From Paraburkholderia silvatlantica (GTDB lineage Bacteria > Pseudomonadota > Gammaproteobacteria > Burkholderiales > Burkholderiaceae), in the NCBI RefSeq assembly GCF_003096715.1, contig NZ_QEOL01000007.1, forward strand, positions 206,933 through 270,932: DNA of 64,000 nucleotides, given 5' to 3'. Under the pieces are notes generated by a model. The model was not told where the DNA came from. It did no database searches and saw nothing but the letters and a program-made list of their open reading frames with translations. The position numbers were made by a program, and so were the translations under genes. Positions 43,463 to 56,494 of this stretch are shown here, one piece after another (the stretch's first letter is position 1; each line of letters starts with the position of its first letter).

Positions 43463-44848
43463 TCAATCCTCGATCCGTTCCAGCCCCTCGTGTTCCGCGT
43501 CGCGGCCGGACGTGCCGGCCCATTCCGCGGCCGTGAGCGAGATAGCCGCGGCCGCCGCGGCGTCGAGCGGTGCGAGTTCCGCGCACAGCGCATCCACGCG
43601 GGCCCAGTCTGCGCGCTCCAGCGCCTCGGAAAGCTCGAGCAGCCGCCCGAGCGCGCCCTCGCGCCGCACGATCGCCGTGCGGATCGGTTTGGCCAGCGTG
43701 AGCACTTCGAGCGTGCTCTCGAGCGGGCCGCCGAACACCGCCTCGACGAACGAGAAAACCCCCACGAGGAACGCCGCGTCTTCCTCTTCGAGGTGCGCGT
43801 GGGCAAGCTGCGTCACCGCGATTTCCATGAAGCGCGCGCGCGTGGCCACGAGTTGCAGCAGCGGGTCGTCTTCGGCGGCGATCTTGCGGCCGTCGGCGTA
43901 GAGCAGCAACTGCGTCCAGCGGGCGATAGCGTTCGTGCCAGTCGCGTTGATCGCCTCGCGCAGCGTCGTCACCTTGCGGCCGATATTCATGCTGCCCGAG
44001 TTGGCGAGCCGCATCAGATGCATCACGAGCACGGGGTTGAGCTTCAGTTCCGCTTCGAGCTGCGCGACGGTGGGCTCGGCCGCAAGCAGATGCAGCAGGT
44101 TCAGCAGCGCCTGGCGCGGCGCGCTGGAGCGGCGCGCGCCGCCGTGCGGCTTCGCGAAGAAATAGCCCTGGAAGCGATCGAAGCCGAGACCGTGCGCGCG
44201 CTGATAGTCTTCCTGGGTCTCGACGCCCATGGCCACGAGCAGCTTGCCCGCCGCCTTCATCACGCTGGCGAACTTCGGCAGGACCGTGGGCGCGATCTCG
44301 CGGATGTCGATCTTGATGGCGTCCACATACGGCAGCAGCTTCGCGAGAGATTCGTCCGCCTTCGACACGTGGTCGAGCGCGAAACGGTAGCGGCGGCGGT
44401 GCAGCTCGACGAGCCGGGCGATCAGGTCCGCATCCGCGCCGATGTTCACCGGCAACTCGAGCATGACGCGCTCGGGGCTCACGCGCAGCAGGCCGTCGTG
44501 GAAAAGCGCGTCGCGCGTCATGTCGAGCCAGGCGGGATGGCCCGCGAGCGAGGCGCGCAAGACGGGCGCCGCGAAGCTTTTGAGGAGCGCCGTGCTCGTG
44601 GCGGAAGGCTTGGGCGTCAGGCCCGAGGCCTCGTCTTTGGCGGCCGCTTCGGCCTCCTGCCCGATTGCGGCGCTTTCTCGCCGGTCCACGAGGCGCGGCA
44701 ACGTCTCGAACGCGCAGAGGAGACCCTCCCGGTCGAGCATCGGCTGGCGCGCGAAATACACGTCGATGGGCGGGCCGGCGTGTTCCGGCGACTGCGTGCT
44801 GCCCGCGACTCCTGACATTTGCGGCCGGTCTGCGGCGTTCAAGCTCAT
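43463..44848 (-). CDS. EAL-HDOD protein with degraded EAL active site
   Basis: 461 residues from ATG 44848. The EAL-like half (~20-270) keeps the fold (VYFARQPMLDREGLLCAFET, DRFQGYFFAKPHGG) but has lost key residues: the EAL Glu region reads AFETLPR, the Asn position reads WLDMTRD, the Asp-Asp-Phe-Gly motif reads LDHVSK, and the AEG motif reads VAMGVET. It is therefore not expected to hydrolyse c-di-GMP. The HDOD half is intact (LLNLLHLLAAEPTVAQLEAE, LANSGSMNIGRKVTTLREAI). It looks like a diverged paralogue of the gene at 38244-39626 and converges on the HDOD-GAF gene. Confidence 0.85.
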   Translation of the reverse strand: MSLNAADRPQMSGVAGSTQSPEHAGPPIDVYFARQPMLDREGLLCAFETLPRLVDRRESAAIGQEAEAAAKDEASGLTPKPSATSTALLKSFAAPVLRASLAGHPAWLDMTRDALFHDGLLRVSPERVMLELPVNIGADADLIARLVELHRRRYRFALDHVSKADESLAKLLPYVDAIKIDIREIAPTVLPKFASVMKAAGKLLVAMGVETQEDYQRAHGLGFDRFQGYFFAKPHGGARRSSAPRQALLNLLHLLAAEPTVAQLEAELKLNPVLVMHLMRLANSGSMNIGRKVTTLREAINATGTNAIARWTQLLLYADGRKIAAEDDPLLQLVATRARFMEIAVTQLAHAHLEEEDAAFLVGVFSFVEAVFGGPLESTLEVLTLAKPIRTAIVRREGALGRLLELSEALERADWARVDALCAELAPLDAAAAAAISLTAAEWAGTSGRDAEHEGLERIED

Positions 44849-45179
44849 GGGGTCCCCCGCGCGGCGCCGCGCGCATGGCGGCGCCCTGGTCTTGTTTCTT
44901 GGCATGCCGCAACCGTTTGCGCTTCGCGCACATGGCGCACCGGACGCGGCACTTTCTTGTGTCGATTCTATCCTGGCAAGTAAGGCGCGGAAATGAAGTC
45001 CTGCGCGATCAGCGGGATTTTTTTGCAGTTTTTGCAGTGCCGCACGCGGCGCCGGCACGGCTGTGGCTCGGCGTCGGCACTCGACGCAAGAACGATTTGA
45101 TACGCAATCCGAAACAAATGCGCAAAAAAACCGGCCGGCTGAATTTCGTCCAGCCGGCCGGTCTTTCGGCAGCGGCCGG
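44849..45179. other. Intergenic region between the signalling island and the arginine locus
   Basis: 331 bp. It contains the terminator of the substrate-binding protein gene at 45124-45161 and the promoter of the EAL-HDOD gene. No further gene was seen. Confidence 0.5.
45124..45161 (-). terminator. Intrinsic terminator after the binding-protein gene
   Basis: CCGGCCGGCTG/CAGCCGGCCGG, an 11-bp perfect stem with a 9-nt loop, followed on the minus strand by seven T residues. It closes the arginine locus. Confidence 0.92.
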
Positions 45180-45980
45180 TTACTTGAGCACGACCTTCAC
45201 GTCGAAGTACTTCGCCGCGATGCGCTCGAGCGTGCCGTCCGCCTTCAGGTCCTTGAGCGCGCCGTTCAGTGCGGCCTTGAGCGCCGGGTCGTTCTTGCGC
45301 ACGCCGTAGCCCACGCCCTCGCCGAGCAGTTTGACGTCCACGACCTGCGGGCCAGCGAACGCGAAGGCCGCGCCCTGCGGCTTGTTCAGGAAGCCCTTGG
45401 AGGCGGCTTCGGCGTCGAGAAACGAGGCGTCGAGGCGGCCCGAAACGAGGTCCGCATAGATCTGGTCCTGCGTCGGGTACGGCACGACGTCCACGCCCGC
45501 GGGCGCCCATTTCGCTTTCGCGTAGGTTTCCTGGATCGTGCCCTGGAGCACGCCCACGTGCTTGCCCTTGAGCGACTCGGGCGTGGGCTGCAGTGTGCTG
45601 CCCTTCTTCGCGATCATCTGGTTCGGGATCGCGTAGATCGGGTCGGTGAAGTCGATGGCCTGGCGGCGCTGGTCCGTGATTGACATGTCGGAATTGATCG
45701 CGGCGAACTTGCGCGCCTGCAGCGCCGGAATCAGGCCGTCGAACGAGTTTTCCACCCACACGCACTTTGCCTTGAGCTTCGCGCAGACGGCATTGCCCAC
45801 GTCGATATCGAAGCCCTGCAGTTCGCCCGCGGGCGACTTCGATTCGAACGGCGCGTACGACGCCTCCACGCCAAAGCGGATTTCCTTGATGTCGGCGGCG
45901 TGTGCGGCACCTGCCGCGCCTGCCGTCATGGCGGCCGCGCAGAATGCGAGCGTCGCCAGCTTGTTCCAGTTCGTCTTCAT
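45180..45980 (-). CDS. Amino-acid ABC transporter substrate-binding protein (AotJ/HisJ-like)
   Basis: 266 residues. A signal peptide ends at AHA (~28), followed by the family 3 solute-binding fold: IRFGVEASYAPFESKSPAGE, LQGFDIDVGNAVCAKL, AINSDMSITDQRRQAIDFTD, HVGVLQGTIQETYA and PTQDQIYADLVSGRLDASFL. It delivers a basic amino acid (arginine/ornithine) to the permease in the periplasm; the substrate is inferred from context. It lies beyond astE, about 9 kb from the rest of the transporter, and has ~320 bp upstream for its own promoter. Confidence 0.88.
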   Translation of the reverse strand: MKTNWNKLATLAFCAAAMTAGAAGAAHAADIKEIRFGVEASYAPFESKSPAGELQGFDIDVGNAVCAKLKAKCVWVENSFDGLIPALQARKFAAINSDMSITDQRRQAIDFTDPIYAIPNQMIAKKGSTLQPTPESLKGKHVGVLQGTIQETYAKAKWAPAGVDVVPYPTQDQIYADLVSGRLDASFLDAEAASKGFLNKPQGAAFAFAGPQVVDVKLLGEGVGYGVRKNDPALKAALNGALKDLKADGTLERIAAKYFDVKVVLK

Positions 45981-46299
45981 CGATGTCTCATTCCAGTCAG
46001 ATGGGTTGCGCCGGCGAAGCCCGTTCACGCAGCTTCGTGGTCCGATTCGCCGCCAGAAAACGGCTTCCCGGCGCGGGCACAGGATCGCTGCGCCAAAAAT
46101 GCGGCTCAATCGCGCGTACCGTGTATGGTGCGACGCAGCAACCGCGCGGGCGCGATTGTACCGCGACGGCGCCGGCGCCCCGCCGCGCGCGCGGCAAGCG
46201 GCGCATGGCGCGCCCGCGCGCGCACGCGCTGCGTTCGAACCTGCAAGTGGATGTCGTAGCTGCGCAAGCGCATGAGAGCGCGTGCTCTCGGGCAAGCGC
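45981..46299. other. Intergenic region between astE and the binding-protein gene
   Basis: 319 bp without a credible gene. It is long enough to hold a separate promoter for the binding-protein gene. I could not identify a convincing -35/-10 pair. Confidence 0.4.
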
Positions 46300-47352
46300 T
46301 CAAACGAGGGCGGCGAGCGTCTCGCGGGTCGTATCGACGACGAGCAGGCCCGCGCGCAAGCCCGGCTTCACGCCCGGATTCGGGAACACGATGCGCTCCT
46401 CGTCGTGCTGCACCACGTAGCGGTAGGCGCCGTCTTCCGCGAGCACCTCGCCGCGCGGAAACGGGGTGAAGTTGGGCACGTCGGCGGCCACGTTGAGTTT
46501 GAGCGCCGCGCTCTGCTTCGTGATCTGGCCGATCACCGTGAAGATGCGCGGCATCTGCGCGCCCTTCGGCAAAGCCACGTCCCCCGCCACGAGACGGCGC
46601 ACGGCGGCGTCGGCGCCGGCGAAGCGCGCCAGGTCGTTCTGGCCGAACGGCCGCACCTTGCCGAGTTCGAGCGTGCAGGCGAGCGCGCCACACGTCCCGG
46701 CCGTATACGACGACAAGGTCGCGCCCTTCTCGGTGTGGATCAGCACCGCGGCGATGCGCGCGTCGGCGAGCCATTCGAGCATCGCGCGCGCGGGCGGCTC
46801 GCCCGTGTGAGGCAGCAGCGCGAACTGCTCGAACGCCGAAGCGCGGATCGCCGTATGCATGTCGAGATGCCAGCGCGCGAAGGGCGCAGCGGCGGAACCC
46901 GCGGCCTTCGCGAAGAAACGCTGCGCCGCCGCTTCGAGCGCAACGGCGCGCGGCGCCTCGCGGCTCGCCGGCACACTCGCATGGCGGCCGCCGAACAGGC
47001 GGTTCAGATCGTCGTCGAGATAACGCTCCCCAGCGCGCATCGCGCCGGCATTGCCGAGCACCGCGAGCACGCGGCAGGCGAGCGGCGCGCGGCCCGCCGC
47101 GATGTCGGCCACGAGTTGCGAGAGCAGTTCGATCGGTGCCGTCTCGTCGCCATGCACGCCTGCCGAAAGCAGCACGCTGCGCGTCGTCTCGTCGATGCGT
47201 GCCGGTTCCAGCTCCAGCACGCCCTCGTCGAGCCATTGCCAGCGCACGCCGCCCGCGCATTCGCCGCGCGCCGCTGCGGGCGTGGCCGGGCGCGCGCCCG
47301 CGAGCGTGTACGCGAGAAAGTCCGCGAGCGGGCGATCAGCGCTGGAAGTCAT
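46300..47352 (-). CDS. astE: Succinylglutamate desuccinylase AstE
   Basis: 350 residues, last step of the arginine succinyltransferase pathway: N-succinylglutamate to glutamate and succinate. Zn-peptidase-like motifs are [13 protein letters not shown] (H-x-x-E, ~70) and [11 protein letters not shown] (third metal His region). The N-terminus overlaps the end of astB by 17 bp, so translation is coupled. Confidence 0.92.
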   Translation of the reverse strand: MTSSADRPLADFLAYTLAGARPATPAAARGECAGGVRWQWLDEGVLELEPARIDETTRSVLLSAGVHGDETAPIELLSQLVADIAAGRAPLACRVLAVLGNAGAMRAGERYLDDDLNRLFGGRHASVPASREAPRAVALEAAAQRFFAKAAGSAAAPFARWHLDMHTAIRASAFEQFALLPHTGEPPARAMLEWLADARIAAVLIHTEKGATLSSYTAGTCGALACTLELGKVRPFGQNDLARFAGADAAVRRLVAGDVALPKGAQMPRIFTVIGQITKQSAALKLNVAADVPNFTPFPRGEVLAEDGAYRYVVQHDEERIVFPNPGVKPGLRAGLLVVDTTRETLAALV

Positions 47353-48676
47353 AGAGCGATCCGAGGCCGAGAATCTGCGTGAGTTCGTCGAGCGCCGTGC
47401 GCGACTCGACGAGCAGCGCCGGATCGGTCAGATCCTGCGGCGCGAGCCGGTCCCGATAGTGCCGCTCGATCCAGCCGTCGAGGCGCGTGAAGAGCGCGTC
47501 GTTCATCCACACGCCCGGCGCCGTCGCCGCGCGCTCTTCCTCGCTGAGCACCACGCGCAGACGCAGGCACGCCGGACCGCCGCCGTTCTTCATGCTCTCG
47601 CGCAGATCGAACACGAGCACTTCGTCCACCGGGCCGCTGCTCGCGGCCAGTTCGTCGAGGTAGATCGCCACGTGCGGATTCTCGCGGCATTCCTGCGGCA
47701 CGACGAGAATCTGCGTGCCGTCCGCGCGGCTCAGCAACTGGCTGTTGAAGAGATAGGACGACACCGCGTCGGCCACGCTCACGCGCGCTTCGGGCACTTC
47801 GATCACATGAAACGGCGCGTCGTGCGCCGCGAGCTTCGTGCGCAGTTCGTCATAGACCGCCTTCTGGTCGACGAAGGCGCGCTCGTGGCAAAACAGCGTG
47901 CTGCGGTTGCCCACGGCGATCACGTCGTTATGGAACACGCCGGCGTCGATCACGTCCGGATTCTGCTGCGCGAACACGGTGAGCGCATCGGTGAGGCCGT
48001 GACGCTGCGCAATGGCGCGGCTCGCCTCGAACGTCTGCCGCGCCGGGAAGCGCCTGGGCTCCGGTCCACGGCGGTATTCGCTGCGCCCATACACGAAGAA
48101 CTCCACGCCGCGCTCGCCGTACTGCGCGCCAAAGCGCGTATGGTTGGCCGCGCCTTCGTCGCCGAGCGCGGGCGTGCCGGGCAGCGCCTCGTGCACGACG
48201 AAGTGCGAGGAGTCCGCGAACACCGTGGAAAGCGTGCGGCGAGTGGCCTCGTGCTCGATCGCGCGATGCAGTTTGCTGCACAGGTTCGCGGGCGTGAAGT
48301 GCACGCGCCGGTCGGGCGTATCCGCCGAAGGGCTCACCGTGGCCGCATTCGCGGTCCACATGGCCGATGCCGAGCTTGCCGCCGCGAGCAGTTCGGGCGC
48401 GTCTTTCGCGGCGCGCGCAATCGCTTCGGCATCCTTACCGCCGAAGCCCAGTTCGCGCAGCAGCCGCATGGACGGCCGCTCCTGCGGCGGCAGCACGCCT
48501 TGCGCGAAGCCGAGGTCGGCGAGCCGCTTCATCTTGCGCAAGCCCTGCTGCGCCGCGGCGCGCGGGTTCGCGACAGACTTCTCGTTGTTCTGCGAGGCGA
48601 CGTTGCCGAACGACAGCCCGGCGTAGTTGTGCGTGGGGCCGACGAGTCCGTCGAAGTTGGCTTCAAGGGTTGGCAT
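47336..48676 (-). CDS. astB: N-succinylarginine dihydrolase AstB
   Basis: 446 residues, in line with E. coli AstB. It hydrolyses succinylarginine to succinylornithine, CO2 and ammonia. Family signatures are [20 protein letters not shown] near the start, HNDVIAVGN with His 248 and [14 protein letters not shown] with Cys ~370, corresponding to the catalytic His and Cys of the amidinotransferase-like fold. It lies 9 bp after astD. Confidence 0.95.
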   Translation of the reverse strand: MPTLEANFDGLVGPTHNYAGLSFGNVASQNNEKSVANPRAAAQQGLRKMKRLADLGFAQGVLPPQERPSMRLLRELGFGGKDAEAIARAAKDAPELLAAASSASAMWTANAATVSPSADTPDRRVHFTPANLCSKLHRAIEHEATRRTLSTVFADSSHFVVHEALPGTPALGDEGAANHTRFGAQYGERGVEFFVYGRSEYRRGPEPRRFPARQTFEASRAIAQRHGLTDALTVFAQQNPDVIDAGVFHNDVIAVGNRSTLFCHERAFVDQKAVYDELRTKLAAHDAPFHVIEVPEARVSVADAVSSYLFNSQLLSRADGTQILVVPQECRENPHVAIYLDELAASSGPVDEVLVFDLRESMKNGGGPACLRLRVVLSEEERAATAPGVWMNDALFTRLDGWIERHYRDRLAPQDLTDPALLVESRTALDELTQILGLGSLYDFQR

Positions 48677-48685
48677 CGTCGTTCC

Positions 48686-51236
<2,551 letters not shown>

Positions 51237-51240
<4 letters not shown>

Positions 51241-52316
51241 TGTGCGTCTCCCATATAGGCATCCTCAGTTTGCGGGGTGGCGCGATAGAGCGGCGCACAG
51301 CGCACCGGCTCGCCGTCCTGCACGTCGAGCGCGGCGCGCGCGCTCGCGTCGAGAGGGGCGATCATGCCCGCGCCCTTCCCGCTTTCGGGCAGCGTCGCGA
51401 GCACGCAGCGGAACTCGCCCGCGCGCTGGCTCGCGACCAGATACGCCGCGCCTTCGAGGTTCGTTGCGGGCGCAGCTTCGCGCACCGTGCGCGTCTCGTT
51501 GCCGGCGACCGAGGCCGTGCGGTCCACCTGCGCGGTCAGCACCGGGCCCGCGTCGAAGATATCGACGTAGCGGTCCGGCTCGAAGCCCTCTTCCAGATGG
51601 ATCTCGTAAGCGAGCAAGGCGCTCGGATCGGGCTCGCCGAGCACGCGCTGCGCCGGCTCGGGCAGCAGCGGCACATAGAGCGGATAGGCCGGCATGACCT
51701 CGGCGATGAAGGTGCGGCTGCGTCCGCCCGAAGCCAGTTCGATGTCCTTGAAATCGCGCCCGAAGAACTTGCGCCCCACGGCCTCCCAGAAGGGCGAGGC
51801 GCCCGTCTCGTCGGTCACGCCGAGCAGCAGCGAGAAGACTTCGGGCGTGAAGCGCCGGCGGTTCATCGCGACGTACATCATGCGCGCGCGCGACATGAGA
51901 TGGGCGGCCGCGTCGCCGCGCAGCGTCGGCTCGATGTAGAAGCCCGCGAGGCGGCTCCTGCCCGTGAGTTCGTGCGACATCGTGAGCGCATGAATCTTGC
52001 GGTTCACGTGCAGTTCGCGCGACGCATGAATGAGCGCATCGTTGCGAAACGCGTAGAACGGCTCGGCGTAGCCGGCTGCCGCCACGATGCTCGAGGTGCC
52101 GACGAGCCGCCCCGTGGCGGAATCTTCGAGCACGAACAGATAGAACTCCTCACCGGGGAAGTCCACGTCCGCGCGAAACGAATCTTCCGAAAGCGCAATG
52201 CGCGCTTCCAACGCCGCGCGGTCGTGCGGCAGCGAATGCAGCACCGGCTGCGCGGTGCGCGCCATGTGGGCGATCGCGTCGAGATCGGAAAGCCTGGCGG
52301 GGCGAACGAATAGCAT
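51237..52316 (-). CDS. aruF: Arginine/ornithine N-succinyltransferase, alpha subunit (AruF)
   Basis: 359 residues and the closest relative of the following gene (shared plan: SATGRLVGTSSIVAAAGYAE, LMSRARMMYVAMN, YVDIFDAGPVLTAQVDRTAS). The two-subunit form is found in Pseudomonas and Burkholderia, whereas E. coli has a single AstA. It lies 53 bp after astC. Confidence 0.9.
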
Positions 52317-52369
52317 CGTCGGTCCTGTGTGTGCGCCGGGTTGCGGCTGGGTTGCGACGGGGTTGTGGT

Positions 52370-53587
52370 TTAACGTGCGCCGATCACGTCCGCGCAGGCC
52401 TGCTCGAAGCGCGCAAAGCCTTCGTCGAGGTCAGCGTCGGCAATGATGAGCGAGGGCGCGAAGCGCAGCACGTCCGGCCCCGCAATCAGCATCATCACGC
52501 CGCGGTTCGCAGCCGCCGCATTGAAGTCCTTGGCGCGGCCCGCAAAGCGCGCATTCAGTTCGGCGCCGATCAAAAGCCCCTTGCCGCGCACTTCCTTGAA
52601 CATGTCGAAGCGCTCGTTGAGCTTCGCGAGCTTGCGGCGAATCGCTTCACCGCGCTCACGCACGCCCGCCAGCAGCGCCGGATCGCTCACCAGCTCGACC
52701 ACCTTGCCCGCAATCGCGGCGCCCAGCGGATTGCCGCCATAGGTCGTGCCATGCACGCCCACCTTGAAGTGCGCGGCAATCGCTTCGGTCGTGAGCATCG
52801 CGCCGATCGGGAAGCCGTTGCCGAGCGCCTTGGCCGTCGTGAGGATGTCGGGCGTGACGCCCGTCTCTTCGTACGCATAGAAGTGGCCCGTGCGGCCCAC
52901 GCCCGTCTGCACTTCGTCGAAAATCAGCAGCGCACCGTGCGCGTCGCACGCTTCGCGCAGCGCGCGCAGGAACGCGGGATCGGCGGGAATCACACCGCCC
53001 TCGCCCTGCACCGGCTCGACGATCACGGCGCAGGTCTGCGCGCCGATGGCGCGCTTCGCCGCTTCGATGTCGTTGTACGGCAGATGCGTGATGCCGCCCG
53101 GTACGGGGCCGAAGCCTTCCGAGTACTTGGGCTGGCCGCCCACGCTGACGGTGAAGAACGTGCGGCCGTGGAACGACTGCGTGGACGAGACGATCTCGAA
53201 CTTGTCGGCGCCGTGCCGATCGAACGCGACGCGGCGCGCGAGCTTGAGCGCCGCCTCGTTGGCTTCGGCGCCCGAGTTCGCGAAGAACGCGCGGTCGGCG
53301 AACGTGAGCGCTTCGAGCTGTCGCGCAAGACGCAGCACCGGCTCGTTGGTGTAGCCGTTGCCGATGTGCCAGAGCTTGCTGCCCTGCTCCTGCAGCACGC
53401 GCAGCAGCTCCGGATGCGCGTGGCCGAGCGAGGTCACGGCGATGCCGCAGGCGAAGTCGATGTAATCGCGGCCCTCGGTATCCCACACGCGCGAGCCGAC
53501 ACCGCGATCCGGCACGAACGGCGCAGGCGAGAAACACGGCACCATCACTTCGTCGAAGGTCTGGCGGCTCACAGTCTGGTCGTTCAT
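52370..53587 (-). CDS. astC: Succinylornithine transaminase / acetylornithine aminotransferase (AstC)
   Basis: 405 residues, class III PLP enzyme. It shows [55 protein letters not shown] (Asp for PLP) and [15 protein letters not shown] with the Schiff-base Lys. It converts succinylornithine and 2-oxoglutarate to succinylglutamate semialdehyde and glutamate; such enzymes also act on acetylornithine. It is the first gene of astC-aruF-aruG-astD-astB-astE. Confidence 0.92.
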   Translation of the reverse strand: MNDQTVSRQTFDEVMVPCFSPAPFVPDRGVGSRVWDTEGRDYIDFACGIAVTSLGHAHPELLRVLQEQGSKLWHIGNGYTNEPVLRLARQLEALTFADRAFFANSGAEANEAALKLARRVAFDRHGADKFEIVSSTQSFHGRTFFTVSVGGQPKYSEGFGPVPGGITHLPYNDIEAAKRAIGAQTCAVIVEPVQGEGGVIPADPAFLRALREACDAHGALLIFDEVQTGVGRTGHFYAYEETGVTPDILTTAKALGNGFPIGAMLTTEAIAAHFKVGVHGTTYGGNPLGAAIAGKVVELVSDPALLAGVRERGEAIRRKLAKLNERFDMFKEVRGKGLLIGAELNARFAGRAKDFNAAAANRGVMMLIAGPDVLRFAPSLIIADADLDEGFARFEQACADVIGAR

Positions 53588-53675
53588 GGCGATTCCTCTT
53601 TTACTCAGTGCGTGTCGAATTCGGGGTCGGTGTGCGTCGGGGCCATGCCCTTTCGCTCAGGCAGGCTTTGCATGG

Positions 53676-53710
53676 GACGGGACCAGGATGCTGAAGCATC
53701 CGGTCCCGTC
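53676..53710 (-). promoter_or_regulatory. Long hairpin in the astC leader
   Basis: GACGGGACC plus GGATGC pair with GCATCC plus GGTCCCGTC, giving a 15-bp stem with one bulged A and a 4-nt loop. There is no T-tract, so it is not a standard terminator. A -10 candidate (TACACT on the minus strand, 53727-53722) lies just upstream, placing the hairpin at the very 5' end of the astC message. Confidence 0.6.
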
Positions 53711-53721
53711 GACACCTGTGC

Positions 53722-53751
53722 AGTGTAGGCAAGCTGCGCGCAAACGTCTTG
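53722..53751 (-). promoter_or_regulatory. Possible sigma-70 promoter of the ast operon
   Basis: TACACT at 53727-53722 with AAGACG 17 bp upstream. The -35 is poor, as expected for a promoter activated by ArgR. I saw no sigma-54 element here, unlike E. coli astC. Confidence 0.35.
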
Positions 53752-53819
53752 CGCAGGCGCGACGCGTTTTTTCGCACGGAACCTGCAGGGTCCGGGCGCG
53801 TGCTGCGCCGCGGCAGCGC

Positions 53820-54914
53820 TCACTGAACCTCCGGCGGCTCCACGAGCGCGCCCGCGCGCGGCTCGGCGGCGGCCCCGCCGTGCTGGCGCTCGATCCAGTT
53901 GCGGCGATCCTCGCGCGGCGTGACGCCGAAGCGCTCGCGGTACGCATTCGAAAAATGCGCCGCTGAAGAAAAACCGCACGCGAGACTGATCTGCACCACC
54001 GACTTGCTGGTGCGCTGCAACTGCGAGCGCGCCTTGGCGAGGCGCAAGCCGAGATAGTACTTCGACGGCATGGCGCCGAGGTACTGGCGAAAGAGCCGCT
54101 CGAGCTGCCGCCGCGACACGCCCACGAGATTCGCGATCTCGTCGGTGGTGAGCGGGTCCTCGATATTCGCCTCCATCAGCTTGAGCGCGTCGTTCAGGCG
54201 CGGGTGCCGCTCGCCGGGCGCGGTCACGAACGGAATGCGCTGGCGCTCGTCGCCGCTGCGCAGCGTGCTGGCGCCGAGCGCGTCGGCAATGCGCTCGGCG
54301 AGTTCCGGGCCATGGTCGCGGCCGATCATCGCAAGCATGAAGTCGAGCGTGGCCTGGCCGCCCGAGCAGGTCGCGCGGTCGCGGTCGATTTCGTAGATGT
54401 GCTGCGTGACGATGGTGCGCTCGAACTGCTCGGCGAACTGCTGGAACGTCTCCCAGTTAGCGGCCACGCGGTAGCCCTGCAGCTGCCCCGCCATCGCGAG
54501 CCACCAGATGCCGTGGTGAATGCCCGTGACGAGCGGCGTGCGCTGCCCCACGCGCGCGAGGCTCGCGAGAAAGAGCCGGTAGTCGGCGAACTGCTGGTAG
54601 CGCTCGGTGACGACGATGAGCCAGTCGGCTGAAACCGCGTCGCCGAACGCGCAGTCGGCGGGCCACTGGGCGCCGCCCGCGAGCGGCACGGGGCGGCCGT
54701 TCCACGAGCACATCTGCCAGCGGTACAGCGCGCGGCCGTCGATCTCGTTGGCGAGACTGAGCGCGTCGACGATCGGGCCCACGCCCGACATCGACACGGG
54801 CGGGAGCGCGACGATCGCCACCTGGGCCGTGCGGCCGGCGCGCGCGAGCGGCGCCTGGCCGCCGGGCGCGGCGGCGGCAACGGCAGCGGGAGGAAGAACG
54901 TTGGAACGGACCAT
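53820..54914 (-). CDS. argR: AraC/GlxA-type regulator, probable ArgR of the arginine locus
   Basis: 364 residues. Residues ~30-220 form a DJ-1-like amidotransferase-type sensor domain (VAIVALPPVSMSGVGPIVDA, then WLIVVTERYQQFADYRLFLA and TPLVTGIHHGIWWLAMAGQL). Residues ~240-335 are the AraC double HTH (TDEIANLVGVSRRQLERLFR, then ACGFSSAAHFSNAYRERFGV). In Pseudomonas aeruginosa the AraC-type ArgR controls the same aot and aru genes in response to arginine. It lies between the transporter genes and astC in the same direction. Confidence 0.85.
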   Translation of the reverse strand: MVRSNVLPPAAVAAAAPGGQAPLARAGRTAQVAIVALPPVSMSGVGPIVDALSLANEIDGRALYRWQMCSWNGRPVPLAGGAQWPADCAFGDAVSADWLIVVTERYQQFADYRLFLASLARVGQRTPLVTGIHHGIWWLAMAGQLQGYRVAANWETFQQFAEQFERTIVTQHIYEIDRDRATCSGGQATLDFMLAMIGRDHGPELAERIADALGASTLRSGDERQRIPFVTAPGERHPRLNDALKLMEANIEDPLTTDEIANLVGVSRRQLERLFRQYLGAMPSKYYLGLRLAKARSQLQRTSKSVVQISLACGFSSAAHFSNAYRERFGVTPREDRRNWIERQHGGAAAEPRAGALVEPPEVQ

Positions 54915-54947
54915 CGGCGAGACGAGGCGCGAGACTGAACGCGCCGC

Positions 54948-55736
54948 TTACTTGAGACTGCCCGAGAGGAACTGGCGCAGACGGTCGCTCTTCGGCGCGC
55001 CGAGCACATCGGCGGGCGCGCCCTCTTCCTCCGTGCGCCCCTGGTGCAGGAACATCACATGATTCGAGACGTTGCGCGCAAAGCCCATTTCGTGGGTGAC
55101 GACGATCATCGTGCGCCCTTCTTCGGCGAGCTTTTGCATCACCTTGAGCACTTCGCCCACGAGTTCGGGGTCGAGCGCCGAAGTCGGCTCGTCGAACAGC
55201 ATGACGTCGGGATGCATGGCGAGCGCGCGCGCAATCGCCACGCGCTGCTGCTGGCCGCCCGAGAGATGCGAGGGATATTGCTTCTCCACGCGAGGCGCGA
55301 GGCCCACTTTCTCCAGATACTGCCGCGCGCGCTCCTCGGCTTCCTTGCGCGGCACGCCCAGCACGTGCACGGGCGCTTCCATCACGTTCTCGAGCACGTT
55401 CATGTGCGACCAGAGGTTGAAGTGCTGGAACACCATCGCGAGCCGGGTGCGGATGCGCTGCAATTGTTTGTGATCGGCCACGTCCAGATCGCCGTTGCGG
55501 CCCGCCTTCGTGCGCACGGCCTCGCCGTCCACGACGATCTCGCCCGCGTTCGGCTTCTCGAGGAAATTGATGCAGCGCAGGAACGTGCTCTTGCCCGAGC
55601 CGCTCGCGCCGATGATGCTGATCACGTCGCCCTTCTTCGCGTCGAGCGAGACGCCTTTGAGCACCTCGTTGTCGCCATAGCGCTTGTGGATGTCGCGCGC
55701 GACGAGCTTGCTATCTGAGGATTGCGTCTGAGCCAA
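54948..55736 (-). CDS. Amino-acid ABC transporter ATP-binding protein (AotP/HisP-like)
   Basis: 262 residues from TTG 55736, which has GGAG 6 nt upstream; the longer ORF has no such support. ATPase motifs are Walker A ([15 protein letters not shown]), Q-loop (MVFQHFNLW), signature ([15 protein letters not shown]), Walker B ([14 protein letters not shown]) and the switch His ([11 protein letters not shown]). It powers the two permeases immediately upstream, with a gap of ~31 bp. Confidence 0.92.
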   Translation of the reverse strand: MAQTQSSDSKLVARDIHKRYGDNEVLKGVSLDAKKGDVISIIGASGSGKSTFLRCINFLEKPNAGEIVVDGEAVRTKAGRNGDLDVADHKQLQRIRTRLAMVFQHFNLWSHMNVLENVMEAPVHVLGVPRKEAEERARQYLEKVGLAPRVEKQYPSHLSGGQQQRVAIARALAMHPDVMLFDEPTSALDPELVGEVLKVMQKLAEEGRTMIVVTHEMGFARNVSNHVMFLHQGRTEEEGAPADVLGAPKSDRLRQFLSGSLK

Positions 55737-55767
55737 GATGGTCTCCAGTTTCCGGTGTTCCGGTGAA

Positions 55768-56481
55768 TCAGCGGGTGCGCACGGCGAGATGGCCGAGCCA
55801 GCGTCTTTCGGCGCGGCGGAACGCGGCCACCAGCACGAACGATACCGCACAGTAGATCAGCGCCGCGAGGCCGAACGACTCGAACGAGCGGTAGGTGGCC
55901 GAGTTGGCGTCGCGCGCCACCTTGAGGATGTCGGGCACCGTCGCGGTGAAAGCCACCGTGGTCGCGTGCAACATCAGGATCACTTCGTTACTGTACAGCG
56001 GCAGTGCGCGGCGCAGCGCCGAAGGCAGGATCACGCGCCAGTACATCGTGAACGGGCTCATGCCGTAGGCGCGCGCGGCTTCCACTTCGCCGTGCGAGGT
56101 GGCGCGGATCGCGCCCGCGAAAATCTCCGTCGTGTACGCACAGGTATTGAGCGCGAACGCGAGCACCGCGCAGTTCAGGCCGCTGCGGAAGAACGCGTCG
56201 AGCAGCGGCTCCGAGCGGATGAACGCGAGACTGTACACGCCCGTGTAGATGAGCAGCAACTGCACATAAAGCGGCGTGCCGCGAAACACGTAGGTGTAGA
56301 AGCGCACCGGCAGCGAGAGCCAGCGGCGGCGCGAGACGCGCGCCACCGCGAGCGGCACCGCGCACACGAAGCCGAAGGCGACGGAGATCACGAGCAGCCA
56401 CAGCGTCATCGCGAGACCCGAAACGTGCTCGCCATCCCAGTAGAGGAACGCGCGGCCGAATTGCTGAATGATTTCGTTCAT
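55768..56481 (-). CDS. Amino-acid ABC transporter permease (HisM/AotM-like)
   Basis: 237 residues, with about five membrane helices in the HisMQ fold ([20 protein letters not shown], then [20 protein letters not shown]). The EAA loop reads [20 protein letters not shown]. It forms half of the transmembrane channel. It lies 13 bp after the other permease gene. Confidence 0.9.
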   Translation of the reverse strand: MNEIIQQFGRAFLYWDGEHVSGLAMTLWLLVISVAFGFVCAVPLAVARVSRRRWLSLPVRFYTYVFRGTPLYVQLLLIYTGVYSLAFIRSEPLLDAFFRSGLNCAVLAFALNTCAYTTEIFAGAIRATSHGEVEAARAYGMSPFTMYWRVILPSALRRALPLYSNEVILMLHATTVAFTATVPDILKVARDANSATYRSFESFGLAALIYCAVSFVLVAAFRRAERRWLGHLAVRTR

Positions 56482-56494
56482 GACGGCCGTGTCC

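Noticed and set aside
43116..44933. 605-residue minus-strand ORF overlapping the second EAL-HDOD gene
   Set aside because: Different frame from the recognisable EAL-HDOD protein; no motifs.
53722..53820. Sigma-54 promoter for astC as in E. coli
   Set aside because: No GG-N10-GC element with correct spacing on the minus strand; a weak sigma-70-type promoter fits better.
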